Below are positions 16,319 to 23,726 of a DNA stretch of 64,000 nucleotides, in pieces; position 1 is the first letter of the stretch; the number at the start of each line of letters is the position of its first letter. This DNA is from an uncultured Poribacteria bacterium (GTDB lineage: Bacteria; Poribacteria; WGA-4E; PCPOR2b): NCBI GenBank assembly GCA_958296125.1, contig OY282444.1, positions 1,979,940 through 2,043,939 of the forward strand, read 5' to 3'. A program made the translations under genes and the position numbers. The notes beneath the pieces were generated by a model. The model had not been told where the DNA came from, did not search any database, and saw only the letters and a program-made list of their open reading frames with translations.

Positions 16319-17560
16319 ATGTTAAAAACACATAAAATCGCATTAGCCCCAAACAACGTCCAAGCGACCCAGTTTGCCCAACATTGTGGTTACGCTCCCC
16401 GATTCTATCGTCCGTGCCGAGACCAGGGGGACAGGCGTGTCGCCTACAATCACGCCTTAGCCGACTTCAAAGCAGGGCTCGATGAAGGGGTCTGGCATTC
16501 GCACATAGACCTTTGTCGCCGTTTCAATACTGTCAAACATGATACATACGATTGGTGCGGTGATATGTCACAGAACGCCTCCAAGAATGCGATTTATACA
16601 AATCTCAATGATGCGGTCTCCCGATGGAAGTCAAGTCAAAACAGATTTCCGAAGTTTAAGAAACGGTCTCATAGCAAGAGTTATCAAGCCGATAGCGGTC
16701 GAGGCACAATTTCTGTCGTAGGCAAGCGAATTAAACTCCCCAAAATCGGTTGGGTTCGCATATTTCAAAACCTACGCTACCTCGGCACGATTTGCAAAGT
16801 TGTTATCTCTAAGCAAGGGCATCGGTGGTTTGCTTCAATCCTTGTCGATACATTCGTTGATGACCCGCCACTCCTGGTCTCGGAACGGACAGACCCGCGT
16901 GGCAAGCCTGTTGTGGGCGTGGACATGGGTATTAAACACTTGGCTGTCACGTCTGTCCGTTCCGAGACCAGGGACGGTCGGTATTTTGCGAATCCGAAAG
17001 CGTTGCGTCGGCATGAGCGGAAACTCAAACGGCTTCAACGTCGATTTAGCCGCAAAGTCAAAGGCAGCCGCAACTGGTATAAACTGAAGGACAAGATAGC
17101 CAAGTTGCACTATCGGATAACCTGCATTCGCAAGGATGCACATCATAAGGCGACAACGGCTATTGTCAAAGGTGCAAGTCGTATCGGCATAGAATCTTTG
17201 AACGTCGCGGGCATGATTCAGAATCATAGACTTGCCAAAGCGTTATCCGATGCGTCCTTGTCAACGTTCCTTGAGATGCTGAAGTATAAGTCTGAACGGG
17301 CAGACGTAAAGGTGGTTGAAGCAGACAGATTTTATCCGTCAAGCAAGACGTGCTCGGCCCCGTTCCGAGGGCAGGCTTGCGGTGTAGTAGACAGCGACTT
17401 ATCTTTGTCTGATAGGACATATCATTGTAGCGATTGTGGTCATATCCAAGACCGAGACCTAAACGCTGCAATCAACCTGAGAACAGTCGCCGAGGGGCAC
17501 TCGGAGACGTTAAACGCTTGTTGCTTTGAATCCCGATTTATCGGGGTGGAGATTCTGTAA
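16319..17560 (+). CDS. tnpB: TnpB, RNA-guided nuclease of IS200/IS605 family, with in-frame repeat insertions
   Basis: TnpB is the transposon-encoded RNA-guided endonuclease related to Cas12. This 413-residue protein keeps the RuvC triad: D202 (GVDMGIKHL), E292 (IGIESLNVAG) and D380 (DRDLNAAINL). The zinc ribbon is C345/C354 and C370/C373. Four places hold codons derived from an 18-bp repeat: about residues 27-39 (PRFYRPCRDQGDR, between CGYA and VAYNHALADFK), 186-191 (LVSERT), 213-218 (VRSETR, between LAVTS and DGRYF), and 347-352 (APFRGQ, widening the first CxxC to Cx8C). All keep frame. Whether the protein is active is unknown; the triad is intact but a zinc knuckle is distorted. Confidence 0.9.
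   Translation: MLKTHKIALAPNNVQATQFAQHCGYAPRFYRPCRDQGDRRVAYNHALADFKAGLDEGVWHSHIDLCRRFNTVKHDTYDWCGDMSQNASKNAIYTNLNDAVSRWKSSQNRFPKFKKRSHSKSYQADSGRGTISVVGKRIKLPKIGWVRIFQNLRYLGTICKVVISKQGHRWFASILVDTFVDDPPLLVSERTDPRGKPVVGVDMGIKHLAVTSVRSETRDGRYFANPKALRRHERKLKRLQRRFSRKVKGSRNWYKLKDKIAKLHYRITCIRKDAHHKATTAIVKGASRIGIESLNVAGMIQNHRLAKALSDASLSTFLEMLKYKSERADVKVVEADRFYPSSKTCSAPFRGQACGVVDSDLSLSDRTYHCSDCGHIQDRDLNAAINLRTVAEGHSETLNACCFESRFIGVEIL
16410..16427 (+). repeat. 18-bp micro-repeat, tnpB site 1
   Basis: GTCCGTGCCGAGACCAGG lies in the codons that separate CGYA from VAYNHALADFK. The full extra segment (about 16397-16435) is longer than one unit and includes a second GGGACAGGC fragment. Confidence 0.8.
16873..16890 (-). 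repeat. 18-bp micro-repeat, tnpB site 2 (reverse orientation)
   Basis: CCTGGTCTCGGAACGGAC is the exact reverse complement of the site 3 unit. It encodes LVSERT just before the first RuvC motif. GC-rich sequence after it (CCCGCGTGGCAAGCCTG) may be further repeat material. Confidence 0.8.
16955..16972 (+). repeat. 18-bp micro-repeat, tnpB site 3 (exact codon-bounded unit)
   Basis: GTCCGTTCCGAGACCAGG occupies exactly six codons (VRSETR). Deleting it joins LAVTS to DGRYFANPKALRR, which is the normal family sequence at this place. Confidence 0.85.
17357..17374 (+). repeat. 18-bp micro-repeat variant, tnpB site 4 (zinc knuckle)
   Basis: GCCCCGTTCCGAGGGCAG occupies six codons (APFRGQ) between C345-S and A-C354. 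Its deletion restores CSAC, the expected CxxC zinc ligand pair. Confidence 0.8.
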
Positions 17561-17680
17561 GACCTCAGCAGTTGAGGCTCGAATCGTCGAATCAAGAAGA
17601 TAGCACAGTAATAGGTGAACAATTATTGCTGTTCAGTCTATCATAGGAATCCCAAGCATTTATGCTTGGGAGCAGTCAAG
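17500..17680 (+). ncRNA. Probable omega (guide) RNA region at tnpB 3' end
   Basis: In IS200/IS605 elements the TnpB guide scaffold is transcribed from the end of tnpB through the right end, and the guide is taken from the flanking DNA. Here the segment from the tnpB tail through the terminal TCCCAAGC / GCTTGGGA hairpin to AGCAGTCAAG fits this. The exact ends cannot be read from sequence; the predicted guide would begin near 17681-17685. Confidence 0.45.
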
Positions 17681-17720
17681 CAAGGATAGTTCTATATCTC
17701 TGAACAGGGAAGTGTAAACC

Positions 17721-18188
17721 GTGCGATTCCGACGCAAGGGGAAAATTATAAGCGATTCCTCATCTACCAATCGACAAACCGAGGTGCCCGATCCCTACCT
17801 TCAGGCACACAAATATAGCATCCAATTTGATATTTCTCCAGAAATATCTTATCTGAATGATTCGCTCCCCCGACTACTGCCCGAATTTTTGCCCCTATTT
17901 GAAAGATTCCCCGAAGGAGTCTGGATTTCGCAGCAAGCCGTTGAGGAAGGGCTTGATTTTTGTCAGGTCACCTTCTGGGTTTTTGCCGAAGAGCCCGATG
18001 CCATCAAGGCGTTTTCTATCTGGTTTCAGGCTTTTTTTAGAGATGAGCGGGTTATTACTCTTCTGGAGCGTTTTGTTAAACATGCACTCGAGGACTCTGA
18101 TGAAATAGAGGTCGTCCTGCTGGATTGGACACGGGTTCATGTGACGGAGGAGGAGGCACGACAGGCTGCCAAGACAAGGAAGAATTAA
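17721..18188 (+). CDS. Uncharacterised 155-aa protein
   Basis: I do not recognise this protein. It is acidic and soluble, without signal peptide or membrane helix, and has alternating strand and helix segments (LPRLLPEFLPLFERFPEGVW, AIKAFSIWFQAFFRDERVITLLERF). The GTG start has AGGGAAG about 9 nt upstream. It begins directly after the tnpB element and its stop overlaps a TIR-like sequence AATTAAATGACCCTA, matching the end of the element at 47.15 kb, so the locus has been visited by small elements. It precedes lolA on the same strand but with a gap of about 140 bp. Confidence 0.6.
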   Translation: MRFRRKGKIISDSSSTNRQTEVPDPYLQAHKYSIQFDISPEISYLNDSLPRLLPEFLPLFERFPEGVWISQQAVEEGLDFCQVTFWVFAEEPDAIKAFSIWFQAFFRDERVITLLERFVKHALEDSDEIEVVLLDWTRVHVTEEEARQAAKTRKN

Positions 18189-18328
18189 ATGACCCTAGTA
18201 GCAGGAAAAACGGCGTTGACAAACTGCACAGCAAGTGCTATACTGCTAGCAGTATTTCTGGAATCTACTGAGATTTGTGACAAGAAATCATTGATTGTTT
18301 ATCTAAATTGCAAAGGAGTGCGGCTCGG

Positions 18329-19072
18329 GTGAAGTCCACGCCGCGAAGGTTGATTAACAGAATGATGAAACGACTCTACTTTCTTTACACTTTTACGTTC
18401 CTATTGACCATCACCGTAAGCAGCGGGTCTGCCGAGACTATTGAGAAGGTTTTTCAAAACTTCAAGGCGGCTTACGAAAGATCTAAAAACTTTAGTGCTG
18501 ACTTTGAGGAGACCACGTTGCGAGCCGGGAATAAAAGTGTTGCACGCGGACGATTGATGTTTAGCAAACCGAACCTGCTACGCAAGGAATATGTCAGTCA
18601 TAAAAATCCGGCACAACTGGCACAACTCATTGTGCTTGACGGTGAGTATTCTTGGTCATATACGCCGCTGCTCAGCCAAGTCAATAAGATGAAATGGGGT
18701 AGATCTAACCGCAAAGAATTATTGCCGGGGCTTGGAGCATCGTTAGACGAAGCAGCTCAAAAATTCAGCATGCAACTGGTGCCGGATGAGGTTGCAAATC
18801 CGAAGGGTATTTACCGTATCAAGCTGACCCCCAAGCCGCGGATACCGCCTAATGCTGAAGCCGACACATCTCGCGAGACCATTGAGATATGGGTCAGATC
18901 CGATAAGTGGTTGCCTGTCCAATTCAGTTATCAATCTGAAAATGATGATGAAGGCAGTATGAGCGTCATTGTTGCATTTGCTAACATTCAGCGGGATATA
19001 GAGATGGACGCTGATTCATTCAAATTTGTGATTCCCGACGGAGTTGATGTCATTGACCTCTCTGCGAATTAG
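18329..19072 (+). CDS. lolA: LolA-like outer-membrane lipoprotein carrier
   Basis: LolA ferries lipoproteins across the periplasm from LolCDE to the outer membrane. The protein has a signal peptide (hydrophobic LYFLYTFTFLLTITVSSGSA, cleavage probably after SA), then the family opening FQNFKAAYERSKNFSADFEET, GRLMFSKPNLLRKEY and DGEYSWSYTPLLSQV. Two starts are possible: the GTG at 18329 with AAAGGAG 10 nt upstream, used here (247 residues), or the ATG at 18362, which gives a normal-length signal peptide. It implies a diderm envelope. It lies ahead of pgsA in a plus-strand housekeeping run. Confidence 0.82.
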   Translation: MKSTPRRLINRMMKRLYFLYTFTFLLTITVSSGSAETIEKVFQNFKAAYERSKNFSADFEETTLRAGNKSVARGRLMFSKPNLLRKEYVSHKNPAQLAQLIVLDGEYSWSYTPLLSQVNKMKWGRSNRKELLPGLGASLDEAAQKFSMQLVPDEVANPKGIYRIKLTPKPRIPPNAEADTSRETIEIWVRSDKWLPVQFSYQSENDDEGSMSVIVAFANIQRDIEMDADSFKFVIPDGVDVIDLSAN

Positions 19073-19192
19073 TGAAACGTTAAATGATCTGCTGACCTTA
19101 AATCCGATACCGCAGCATGAGAAGATGATTTGGTTCAGATGCCAAGTTATAACTTGGCAAACCACTACAATCTAAAGAGGTAAGCAAAGCGT

Positions 19193-19819
19193 ATGAATCT
19201 CTACAGTCTGATGCGCCTTGCAAATTATTTAACGATTGCACGCATCCTCCTTATCCCCTTTTTCATGCTCTCTTTTCGATATGAACGCATGCTGCCCGCG
19301 CTTGTTATTTTCTGTGTAGCAGCGGTTACAGATTATCTTGATGGGGTGATTGCTCGCAGACAGGGGACAACCAGTTTTGGAAAATTTATGGATCCGCTCG
19401 CGGATAAACTCCTCGTCGGTGCGGCACTGATTTGTCTAACACGCTTTAAGGGGGGATTGATTCCGGGGTGGATGGTGTTAATCATTATGGGGCGCGAGGT
19501 CGTCATCACGACACTACGCTTGGTCTTCGTTGGGCGATACGGCACGGTGGTCGCAGCGAGCAGATGGGGCAAATATAAAACATCTTCGCAGATGATTGTC
19601 ATTATCGCTAGTCTGGTTTTACTCGTTATCCATGAATATAACCGGTTACTGGATATAGCAGCAGATTTTATTATTCAACCCCGGGGACAGATTTACTTCA
19701 TGATGTACATTCCCTTGGTGCTCACAGTCATTTCAGGATTGGAATTCCTGTATAACAACCGCAAGGGGCTCTACGAGCTGATGAGATCTCCGGACACTTA
19801 CACGGATGATGACATATAG
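19193..19819 (+). CDS. pgsA: CDP-diacylglycerol--glycerol-3-phosphate 3-phosphatidyltransferase
   Basis: Makes phosphatidylglycerol phosphate from CDP-diacylglycerol at the inner membrane. The CDP-alcohol phosphatidyltransferase signature is complete: DYLDGVIARRQGTTSFGKF then MDPLADKLLV, i.e. D-x2-DG-x2-AR-x8-G-x3-D-x3-D. Five or six membrane helices follow. At 208 residues the length is usual. The order pgsA-thpR-recA is a widespread arrangement, usually with cinA, which is absent here. Confidence 0.93.
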   Translation: MNLYSLMRLANYLTIARILLIPFFMLSFRYERMLPALVIFCVAAVTDYLDGVIARRQGTTSFGKFMDPLADKLLVGAALICLTRFKGGLIPGWMVLIIMGREVVITTLRLVFVGRYGTVVAASRWGKYKTSSQMIVIIASLVLLVIHEYNRLLDIAADFIIQPRGQIYFMMYIPLVLTVISGLEFLYNNRKGLYELMRSPDTYTDDDI

Positions 19820-19837
19820 TAACATACTCCCAAAGTG

Positions 19838-20407
19838 ATGAATCAATTTATTCGCTGTTTTGTCGCGATCGAAATTCCAGAGCCAATCCAGAATCAGTTG
19901 GCGCGAATCCAGGGGACGTTGCGAAAGCAGATTCAAAAAGCATCTTGGGTTAAACCGGGCAACATTCACCTAACGCTGAAATTTCTAGGAGACGTTGACC
20001 CTGTGGATCTTGAATCAATCGGAGAGGCAATCGAGGGAGCGACCAGTCGTCACCGCAGTTTCTCATTGTGCATCGGCGGCGTTGGGGCATTCCCAAATCT
20101 CGCACGTCCGAGAGTGATGTGGGCTGGCGTAAAAGTTGGAGGGGAGCGCGTATCTGCTCTCGCCCAAGACATCAACTTGGCACTCAACCACTGCGGATTC
20201 CCGCTTGACACCAAGAAATTCAATCCCCATTTAACAATCGCCCGGCTGAAAGGGCGAATAGACCTTAGACCTTACACGGACCAGTATCGTCAATATGATC
20301 GCATTGATGGGGCAGAGACGACCGTCAATGCAATTTCGCTTATCCAAAGTCAGCTTCACCCCCAAGGCGCAATTTATTCAACTTTACAGTCTTACTCACT
20401 CACGTAA
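19838..20407 (+). CDS. thpR: RNA 2',3'-cyclic phosphodiesterase (LigT/ThpR)
   Basis: A 2H-superfamily protein hydrolysing 2',3'-cyclic phosphates to 2'-phosphates; some members ligate tRNA halves in vitro. Both catalytic HxT motifs are present: HLTLKFLG near residue 46 and HLTIARL near residue 134. The family opening RCFVAIEIPE is typical. It begins 19 bp after the pgsA stop and ends 30 bp before recA, so the genes are likely cotranscribed. Its closeness to rtcA, which generates cyclic phosphate ends, suggests a shared RNA-end metabolism. Confidence 0.92.
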   Translation: MNQFIRCFVAIEIPEPIQNQLARIQGTLRKQIQKASWVKPGNIHLTLKFLGDVDPVDLESIGEAIEGATSRHRSFSLCIGGVGAFPNLARPRVMWAGVKVGGERVSALAQDINLALNHCGFPLDTKKFNPHLTIARLKGRIDLRPYTDQYRQYDRIDGAETTVNAISLIQSQLHPQGAIYSTLQSYSLT

Positions 20408-20437
20408 CACTGAGGATGCAATCAAAGGAGATTTAGT

Positions 20438-21487
20438 ATGGCACCAGAGGATAGGAACAAAGCAATTGATTCCGCAATTTCGCAGATTGAACGGCAGCAC
20501 GGTAAAGGCGCGATTATGCGTTTTAGTAGTGAAGATATTTTGCCTGTTGAGGTGATTCCAACCGGCTCACTCGCACTAGACATCGCACTTGGTGTCGGCG
20601 GTGTGCCCCGTGGACGAATTATAGAGATTTTTGGGCATGAGTCCAGTGGCAAAACGACGCTCGCTTTACACATCCTGGCTGAAGCTCAAAAAATGGGCGG
20701 TGCCGCTGCGTTTGTCGATGTTGAGCACGCCATTGACCCACTGTATGCCAAACGGATCGGTGTCGATATGGAGCAACTACTCATATCTCAACCGGATACA
20801 GGCGAACAGGCATTAGAAATCGTTGAAACGTTAGTGCGTAGCAGTGCCATCGATGTGGTTGTCATTGACTCTGTGGCAGCACTTACACCTCAAGCGGAAA
20901 TTGAGGGTGAAATGGGCGACGCGCATGTGGGCTTATTGCCGCGTTTGATGTCCAAAGCATTGCGAAAGCTCTCTGGGGTGGCAAGCAAATCGAAAGCGTG
21001 CATCATCTTCACGAATCAGATTCGTCAAAAGATTGGTGTTATGTTTGGTAATCCGGAAACCACACCGGGCGGGCTCGCACTCAAGTTCCACGCTTCGGTC
21101 CGACTTGAGATTCGACGGGCGGAAACCCTCAAAGCGGGAGACGAGATGATTGGAAACCGCACCCGGGTTAAAGTTGCCAAGAACAAAGTGGCCCCCCCCT
21201 TTACGCAAGCTGAATTTGAAATGATCTTCGGAGAGGGGATTTCTAAGCTCGGTGACCTACTTGACGTGGCAACGGATCAGGATATCATACAGAAAAGCGG
21301 GTCTTGGTTCTCTTATAACAATGAGCGTCTCGGCCAGGGAAGAAATAATGTGAAAGAATTCCTAGGCCAACATCCGGAAATTATTGACGAAATTGAAACC
21401 AAAGTCCGCGAGAATCTTGGCATTTATGCCCAATCCGCTCCCGCATCGATTGCCGGTGTGGATGCTGACACGCCTGATGAGGAGTAA
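20438..21487 (+). CDS. recA: Recombinase A
   Basis: DNA strand-exchange ATPase of recombinational repair and SOS control. The protein is 349 residues with Walker [10 protein letters not shown], the KGAIMRF start, [11 protein letters not shown] (Walker B region), the L2 loop region [22 protein letters not shown], and a short acidic C-terminus. AAAGGAG precedes the ATG. No LexA-like operator is obvious in the 30-bp upstream gap, so expression may come from the pgsA promoter or from within thpR. Confidence 0.98.
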   Translation: MAPEDRNKAIDSAISQIERQHGKGAIMRFSSEDILPVEVIPTGSLALDIALGVGGVPRGRIIEIFGHESSGKTTLALHILAEAQKMGGAAAFVDVEHAIDPLYAKRIGVDMEQLLISQPDTGEQALEIVETLVRSSAIDVVVIDSVAALTPQAEIEGEMGDAHVGLLPRLMSKALRKLSGVASKSKACIIFTNQIRQKIGVMFGNPETTPGGLALKFHASVRLEIRRAETLKAGDEMIGNRTRVKVAKNKVAPPFTQAEFEMIFGEGISKLGDLLDVATDQDIIQKSGSWFSYNNERLGQGRNNVKEFLGQHPEIIDEIETKVRENLGIYAQSAPASIAGVDADTPDEE

Positions 21488-21508
21488 TTCCCATTCGTTT
21501 GCAATTCT

Positions 21509-22555
21509 ATGGACACACTTGAAATTGACGGAAACTACGGCGAAGGTGGCGGTCAAATCCTGCGCTCAAGCCTGAGTTTATCTGCGATTTTTCAACGTCC
21601 CATCCGCATCAGCGGCATACGCGCAGGACGGAAAAAACCGGGACTGGCACCGCAACACCTCACTTGTGTTAATGCGGTGGCTGCAATTACTAATGCTGAA
21701 GTGGTCAACGGGACGCTCGGTTCCCAAACGTTGACCTTTCGTCCCCAAGAAATCTCCGGTGGAAACTATACCTTTGATGTCGCCGATATTCGTCCGAGTG
21801 CCGGGGCGTTATCGTTGGTTTTCCAATCGGTCGCGTTGCCACTGTCATACGCTAAAGTCCCTTCAACCGTTACTTTGCGCGGGGGAACGCATGTCCCCTG
21901 GAGTCCTACCGTCCACTATCTACAGGAAATCTTCATACCGATGGCAGCAAAGTTCGGCTTTAAAGGCTCAATTCAGTTGAACCGATGGGGGTGGTATCCC
22001 AAAGGAGGCGGAGAGGCAATCGCAAAAGTACAACCGACCGCCAATTGGCGCGGTGTCCAGCTGAGGCATCGTGGAAAACTGCAAAAGGTTTGTGGCATTT
22101 CCGCCGCCTCCAATCTCCCTGAACATATCATCAATCGACAGCACAACCAGATCCAAAAACGCTTGGCACAGTTCGACGCACCGGTCGACATAGCACAGGT
22201 CAAAGGGGAATCTATCGGACAGGGAACGTATGTTTTCCTGAAGGCGGAATTTGAAAATGCCCAGGCCGGATTCTCTGCGCTCGGTGCTCGAGGCAAACGT
22301 GCCGAACGAGTTGCTGATGAAGCCTGCCAAGCGTTAGAGAATTTTCTGGCGTTAGACGCAGCGATTGACCCCCACCTTGCAGATCAACTCATCCTTCCGA
22401 TGGCACTTGCAAAGGAAGAATCCCGCTTTACTACCTCTCGAATCACGCGGCACCTTACCACAAACATCGGGTTAGTCCAACAGTTTTTACCCGTTAGATT
22501 TGAGGTGAATGGTGCTGAAAACGGACCGGGGGAGATTATAAAGGTGGACAGTTGA
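21509..22555 (+). CDS. rtcA: RNA 3'-terminal phosphate cyclase
   Basis: Converts an RNA 3'-phosphate to a 2',3'-cyclic phosphate through an adenylated histidine. The 348-residue protein shows the family start IDGNYGEGGGQILRSSLSLS, RAGRKKPGLAPQHLTCV and the region around the catalytic histidine, DPHLADQLILPMALA. It lies 21 bp after recA. rtcB and the regulator rtcR, common partners in other bacteria, are not here; instead thpR and recA are, so the setting is an RNA/DNA end-processing run. Confidence 0.95.
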   Translation: MDTLEIDGNYGEGGGQILRSSLSLSAIFQRPIRISGIRAGRKKPGLAPQHLTCVNAVAAITNAEVVNGTLGSQTLTFRPQEISGGNYTFDVADIRPSAGALSLVFQSVALPLSYAKVPSTVTLRGGTHVPWSPTVHYLQEIFIPMAAKFGFKGSIQLNRWGWYPKGGGEAIAKVQPTANWRGVQLRHRGKLQKVCGISAASNLPEHIINRQHNQIQKRLAQFDAPVDIAQVKGESIGQGTYVFLKAEFENAQAGFSALGARGKRAERVADEACQALENFLALDAAIDPHLADQLILPMALAKEESRFTTSRITRHLTTNIGLVQQFLPVRFEVNGAENGPGEIIKVDS

Positions 22556-22610
22556 AAGCCGTATTGCTCTCCAAAAATAGAAGCATTCAAAAAAACCTCC
22601 AACAAAGCAG

Positions 22611-23675
22611 ATGAAACCTCCCAATAGCACCAGAAAATCGGGGAATCGGGAGCTTGATGCACTTATACAGCGTGGAATCTCTGAGAAAGTCTTTCCCGGT
22701 GCCGTTGCCTATATCACCGAACACGGTGTAGTCTCATACTGTAAAGCATTTGGTTCGCGAATGTGCACCCCCGAAATCAAGCCGATGCGGCGCGATACAA
22801 TCTTTGACCTAGCCTCCCTCACCAAACCAATTGTGACCGCGACGCTCATCATGCGGCTCATTGAAGAAGGAACTGTTGAACTCAACGCGCCAATTCAAAA
22901 TTATTTCCCTGAATTCATCCATCCGCAAGTAAACATCTCTCATCTTTTGACCCACACCTCCGGACTCCGAGCGTGGCGTGCGACTTACTTAGAATCAAAA
23001 ACCAAGGATGGAGTCGTGAGCTATCTTAGTCAAATCCCTTTGGATTATCCGACGGGAACGCAGGTTGTGTATAGCTGCTTGGGATATATCCTACTCGGCG
23101 CGCTGCTTGAGCATCTGACAGGCGAATCGCTAGATACACTCGCCCAGAGATGGATTTTTCAGCCGCTTGAAATGAACTGGACACGCTATAATCCGCCCTT
23201 GGCGTGGAGGGATAGGTGTGCAGCAACGGAGGATTCCAACAGTTTTGAAAAACGGATGGTGGACTATCAGCCGTACGATTGGCGGGAAGGGGTCATCGTT
23301 GGCGAGGTACATGACGAAAATGCCCATTTTCTTGGCGGAGTTTCAGGAAACGCAGGGCTGTTTTCGACCGTCACGGATATCGGGAAATTTTGCCAAATGC
23401 TGGTCAACGGTGGAAACGGCGTCTTGACGACCAAAAGCATCAACCGGATGGCAACTGTTTATACAACGGGGTTAAACGAGTCGCGTGGCCTTGGCTGGAT
23501 CATATTAGAAGATGGTTCACTCTACCATACCGGATTTACGGGAACTTCGATTCGAGTCAATCTGGAGAGAAAAATGTTTGCTATCCTCCTGACGAACCGG
23601 GTTCATCCCGATGCTTCCCGTCCCGGCATTATCGATTTTCGAGCCAAGTTTCATCAATCCATTTTTGAAGATTGA
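22611..23675 (+). CDS. Serine hydrolase, class C beta-lactamase/esterase family
   Basis: A 354-residue penicillin-recognising-fold hydrolase. The nucleophile motif SxxK is S69-L-T-K72, followed by a Y-S-C variant of the YxN motif (VVYSCLGYILLG) and an HTGFTGTS segment in the position of the KTG box. No signal peptide is seen. Members include esterases, D-aminopeptidases and peptidoglycan-related enzymes. In Bacillus and others such a gene accompanies namZ and muramic-acid recycling genes, and here namZ- and anmK-like genes are within 4 kb, which makes a cell-wall recycling role plausible. Confidence 0.85.
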   Translation: MKPPNSTRKSGNRELDALIQRGISEKVFPGAVAYITEHGVVSYCKAFGSRMCTPEIKPMRRDTIFDLASLTKPIVTATLIMRLIEEGTVELNAPIQNYFPEFIHPQVNISHLLTHTSGLRAWRATYLESKTKDGVVSYLSQIPLDYPTGTQVVYSCLGYILLGALLEHLTGESLDTLAQRWIFQPLEMNWTRYNPPLAWRDRCAATEDSNSFEKRMVDYQPYDWREGVIVGEVHDENAHFLGGVSGNAGLFSTVTDIGKFCQMLVNGGNGVLTTKSINRMATVYTTGLNESRGLGWIILEDGSLYHTGFTGTSIRVNLERKMFAILLTNRVHPDASRPGIIDFRAKFHQSIFED

Positions 23676-23726
23676 CAACCCCCAACGTAGCGCGGGTTTC
23701 TCCTCCAACGCCTTGCTCCTGAAGTT

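Larger units (their letters stand above)
16140..17685 (+). mobile_element. IS200/IS605-type element carrying tnpB only
   Basis: The left end has TATAATTAGATTATC and a hairpin whose outer arms are GTGGGAGA (16174-16181) and TCTCCCAC (16260-16267). The right end has the perfect hairpin TCCCAAGC / GCTTGGGA (17650-17671) followed by AGCAGTCAAG. No tnpA is present, so movement would need a transposase in trans. Boundaries are approximate, because IS605-type elements make no target duplication. The deleted relative at 30100-30282 shares both ends. Confidence 0.8.
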
